From Luscinia megarhynchos (lineage: Eukaryota; Chordata; Aves; Passeriformes; Turdidae), in NCBI GenBank assembly GCA_034336665.1, contig CM067570.1:14243502-14307501 (forward strand): DNA of 64,000 nt, written 5' to 3'. The stretch's first letter is position 1, and each line of letters starts with the position of its first letter. Positions 62,001 to 64,000 of the stretch are shown piece after piece. A model generated the notes under the pieces. That model was given only the letters and a program-made list of their open reading frames with translations. It was not told the DNA's origin and searched no databases. A program made the position numbers and the translations under genes.

Positions 62001-64000
62001 TCTGGGACTGTTTGCATCTGCCAAAAGGGGCAGGTTTGTGCTGGGGGCTGCATTAGTGCCCCTGGGGGAGGGAGCTGTGCACCAAAGCACCAAAGTGGTA
62101 CTTTATGGGTGCTGAGTGTGCTCTGGGACTGGGAGACTGACCATGGTGCATGGTCCTGCTGTGGACTTGTGAGGGAAGGAAAAATCCTTGCTAATCCTTG
62201 CACTTACTGTGCGGATTATTCCACTCAGCTGATGTCGTGGCAGCCATGTGCCGCTTTCTTCCCCGTGCACATTCTCATGCTCTGTCACACAGATCTAGGG
62301 CTTTGTTTGGACCCACAGAGCCATGATAAGAAGTTTACCCAAATGAATCTTCACTTTTCTGGAAGGATGAGTTTTCTGCCAATTTATCAGATTTCAAATC
62401 TCGTCTATTCTTTCCACAAAAACAAACTACCTTCAGTAGACCAGATCTGACTGAAACATCTCTGCCTACTTTCAGCAGTCACTGCCAGCAAGCTGGAAGG
62501 TGTTTCTCATTCACAGACTGGCCAAGTGTGACCTCATTAAACGTTGAGTTGACACCTAATTACAAGAACACGTGATGTGATGGCTATCCTAGGCAGAGGC
62601 TGAGGAGAAAAGGGTTAGTGCTCAGTTATTGCAGCTTTGCTGCAGCCCAGCATTTGACAGCTCTTTGTAATTGCATTATTGATTGATTTCTGCTTAGTGT
62701 TTTGCCAGACATGTCATTTAGTGGGGTATCAGTGGGAAGATGAAGTCTCTTGTTGCAATAGCTTATGGTAGAAATAAATTGTTTTAATAAGGAAAGGATT
62801 GGGAATTACGTGCCTTTGTTACAGACTGGAATACTGGGAGACATCAGGTCACTTTTATAAGGCTTGAACTGTCCTCTGACATTGCAGCTTTTATTCTGAA
62901 GAAAGCTGCACTGTGCCTCTTGTCTGGTAAGGGAGCAAGTTCACTGCCTGGTGCTCTCTGTAGTCAAAGATCCCATTAATTCTGCCGGCTGCAAGGAACG
63001 ATTTCTTGGTATTTCATTCTGGACTGTAATTGAGAGTGACACAAAGCACTGGTGGGAATTGGACTGTGTTAAAATCCCTGCTTTTTCTTACTATTTTCTG
63101 CAGATAAACCAGCTCAGGTGGGATGAGGGTATTTCTAATGCTCTGCCCTTGAAATTTATAATATTTTCAACACCTTGCTGGCTGGAGGCAATTTTAGAGA
63201 GATGTTTTTGTGCTTCCTTGCAGCTTGTCCTTGTAATGCAGGATATCTACAACACTGACACACAGTGCACTGCACTCACTTGCATAACAACATGTGTGGG
63301 ATTACATGTCCTGTAATATAATGAAAATTCATGAAGCTTTGCCCAGTATTTTTACTCCAGACTACAGTAAGATTTCCCGGTACAATGTTTCTGGTCAGAC
63401 TTCAGCCAGAAGTCTGGTCTCAGCTCTCCTGGCTAGTTGCAGAAGACTTAGTCCAAGCTGATGAATTTCTCTTGGCTTGCTGAGTAGATGGAAGCCTTCC
63501 TTCCCTTGTTTTCTCTTTGCTGTTTTCTGACTAGAAAAGGGTGAGCATCTGACATCCATTTCTTCAGGAGTGCTTGCTGCTCAGTCTGAGTGACTGGTGG
63601 CTTGTTAACTGGTAGGGCGCCTCTTCTTTCGGCCGTAATGAACAGGACTGCTTCCATGGGGCTTCTGCAGGGGTGGTTTGGGCAGGATGTTTGTTCAGGC
63701 AGAAATCCAGGTTGTTACAGACTATTACAGAGATCATTTGGGGCAGAAGATCTGGTTTTCTAGTGGTGTTTAGGGACTATTGCCATTCCTGGGACGGGAT
63801 GCTGGGTCAGCAGTGCAGGTACTAATTAGAGGCTAACACACCGATCCATCACTGAATTCAAAGAACCCTGGAACTGGGAGAGAAAAGTGAGACTATGGCA
63901 AAATGGTGCCTTCTTACAGGTTGGGTCACTGTGGGAATTCTGAGTCATTTTGTTGTTGATTTTAGTAACTAAAATCAGTGTATTCTCTCCTTTTTTGTCC
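55967..64000 (+). other. IGFBP2: IGFBP2 intron 1 (5' part)
   Basis: The CpG island continues to about 56.35 kb; beyond that the DNA is ordinary. I looked for exon 2, which should begin with an acidic DNGDD-type stretch, and did not find it. IGFBP2 intron 1 is tens of kilobases in mammals, so this is expected. It holds an A/C-rich low-complexity tract at 58064-58117 and AT-rich, possibly conserved blocks at 57720-57980 and 62520-62790. No other gene is recognised. Confidence 0.85.
58064..58117. repeat. A/C-rich low-complexity tract
   Basis: An irregular run of AAAC, CAAA and AACC units within IGFBP2 intron 1. Confidence 0.85.

Noticed and set aside
56000..64000. IGFBP2 exon 2 within the window
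   Set aside because: No stretch encodes the expected acidic linker or the later thyroglobulin type-1 motif CWCV, so exons 2-4 are taken to lie beyond 64000.

Overview
This window is vertebrate nuclear DNA, almost certainly from a bird. Small protein-coding exons have canonical GT-AG splice sites. The interspersed repeats are CR1 LINE fragments, the dominant avian retroposon, plus LTR-type avian repeats. Three genes lie on the + strand in the order SMARCAL1 - RPL37A - IGFBP2, which is the conserved amniote order (human 2q35). The species cannot be fixed from the sequence alone; the repeat content would suit a neoavian, possibly a songbird. The translated exons were compared with family sequences known from memory; no database search was made.

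Layout. Positions 1-7481 are intron of SMARCAL1, whose upstream exons lie outside the window. The last eight coding exons of SMARCAL1 run from 7482 to 18630 and encode the C-terminal 370 residues: the end of the first SNF2 lobe, the helicase C-terminal lobe and a tail with a nuclear localisation signal. Two possible poly(A) signals follow. An intergenic stretch with a (TCTA)16 microsatellite leads to the RPL37A CpG-island promoter (about 22.45-22.96 kb). RPL37A is complete: four exons, 92 codons plus stop, 22588-25635, with a CR1 fragment in intron 1. From 25.77 to 55.07 kb I recognise no protein-coding gene. That stretch holds LTR-like and CR1 repeats, a diverged repeated pair, a small orphan CpG-rich patch at 28.3 kb, and AT-rich unique DNA that looks like conserved noncoding (possible enhancer) sequence, most clearly at 51.9-54.4 kb. 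The IGFBP2 CpG island begins near 55.07 kb. Its first coding exon (55567-55966) is complete and encodes the signal peptide and the 12-cysteine IGF-binding N-domain. The remaining 8 kb is the start of the large IGFBP2 intron 1; exons 2-4 are not in the window.

The genes share no pathway. SMARCAL1 is a replication-fork annealing helicase, RPL37A a housekeeping 60S ribosomal protein, and IGFBP2 a secreted modulator of IGF signalling. Their adjacency is ancestral synteny. I found no new multi-gene system. The most distinctive local features are three in-frame tandem splice donors 18 nt apart at the end of IGFBP2 exon 1, one SMARCAL1 exon with extreme GC3 among ordinary exons, an orphan CpG patch, and several small inverted repeats.
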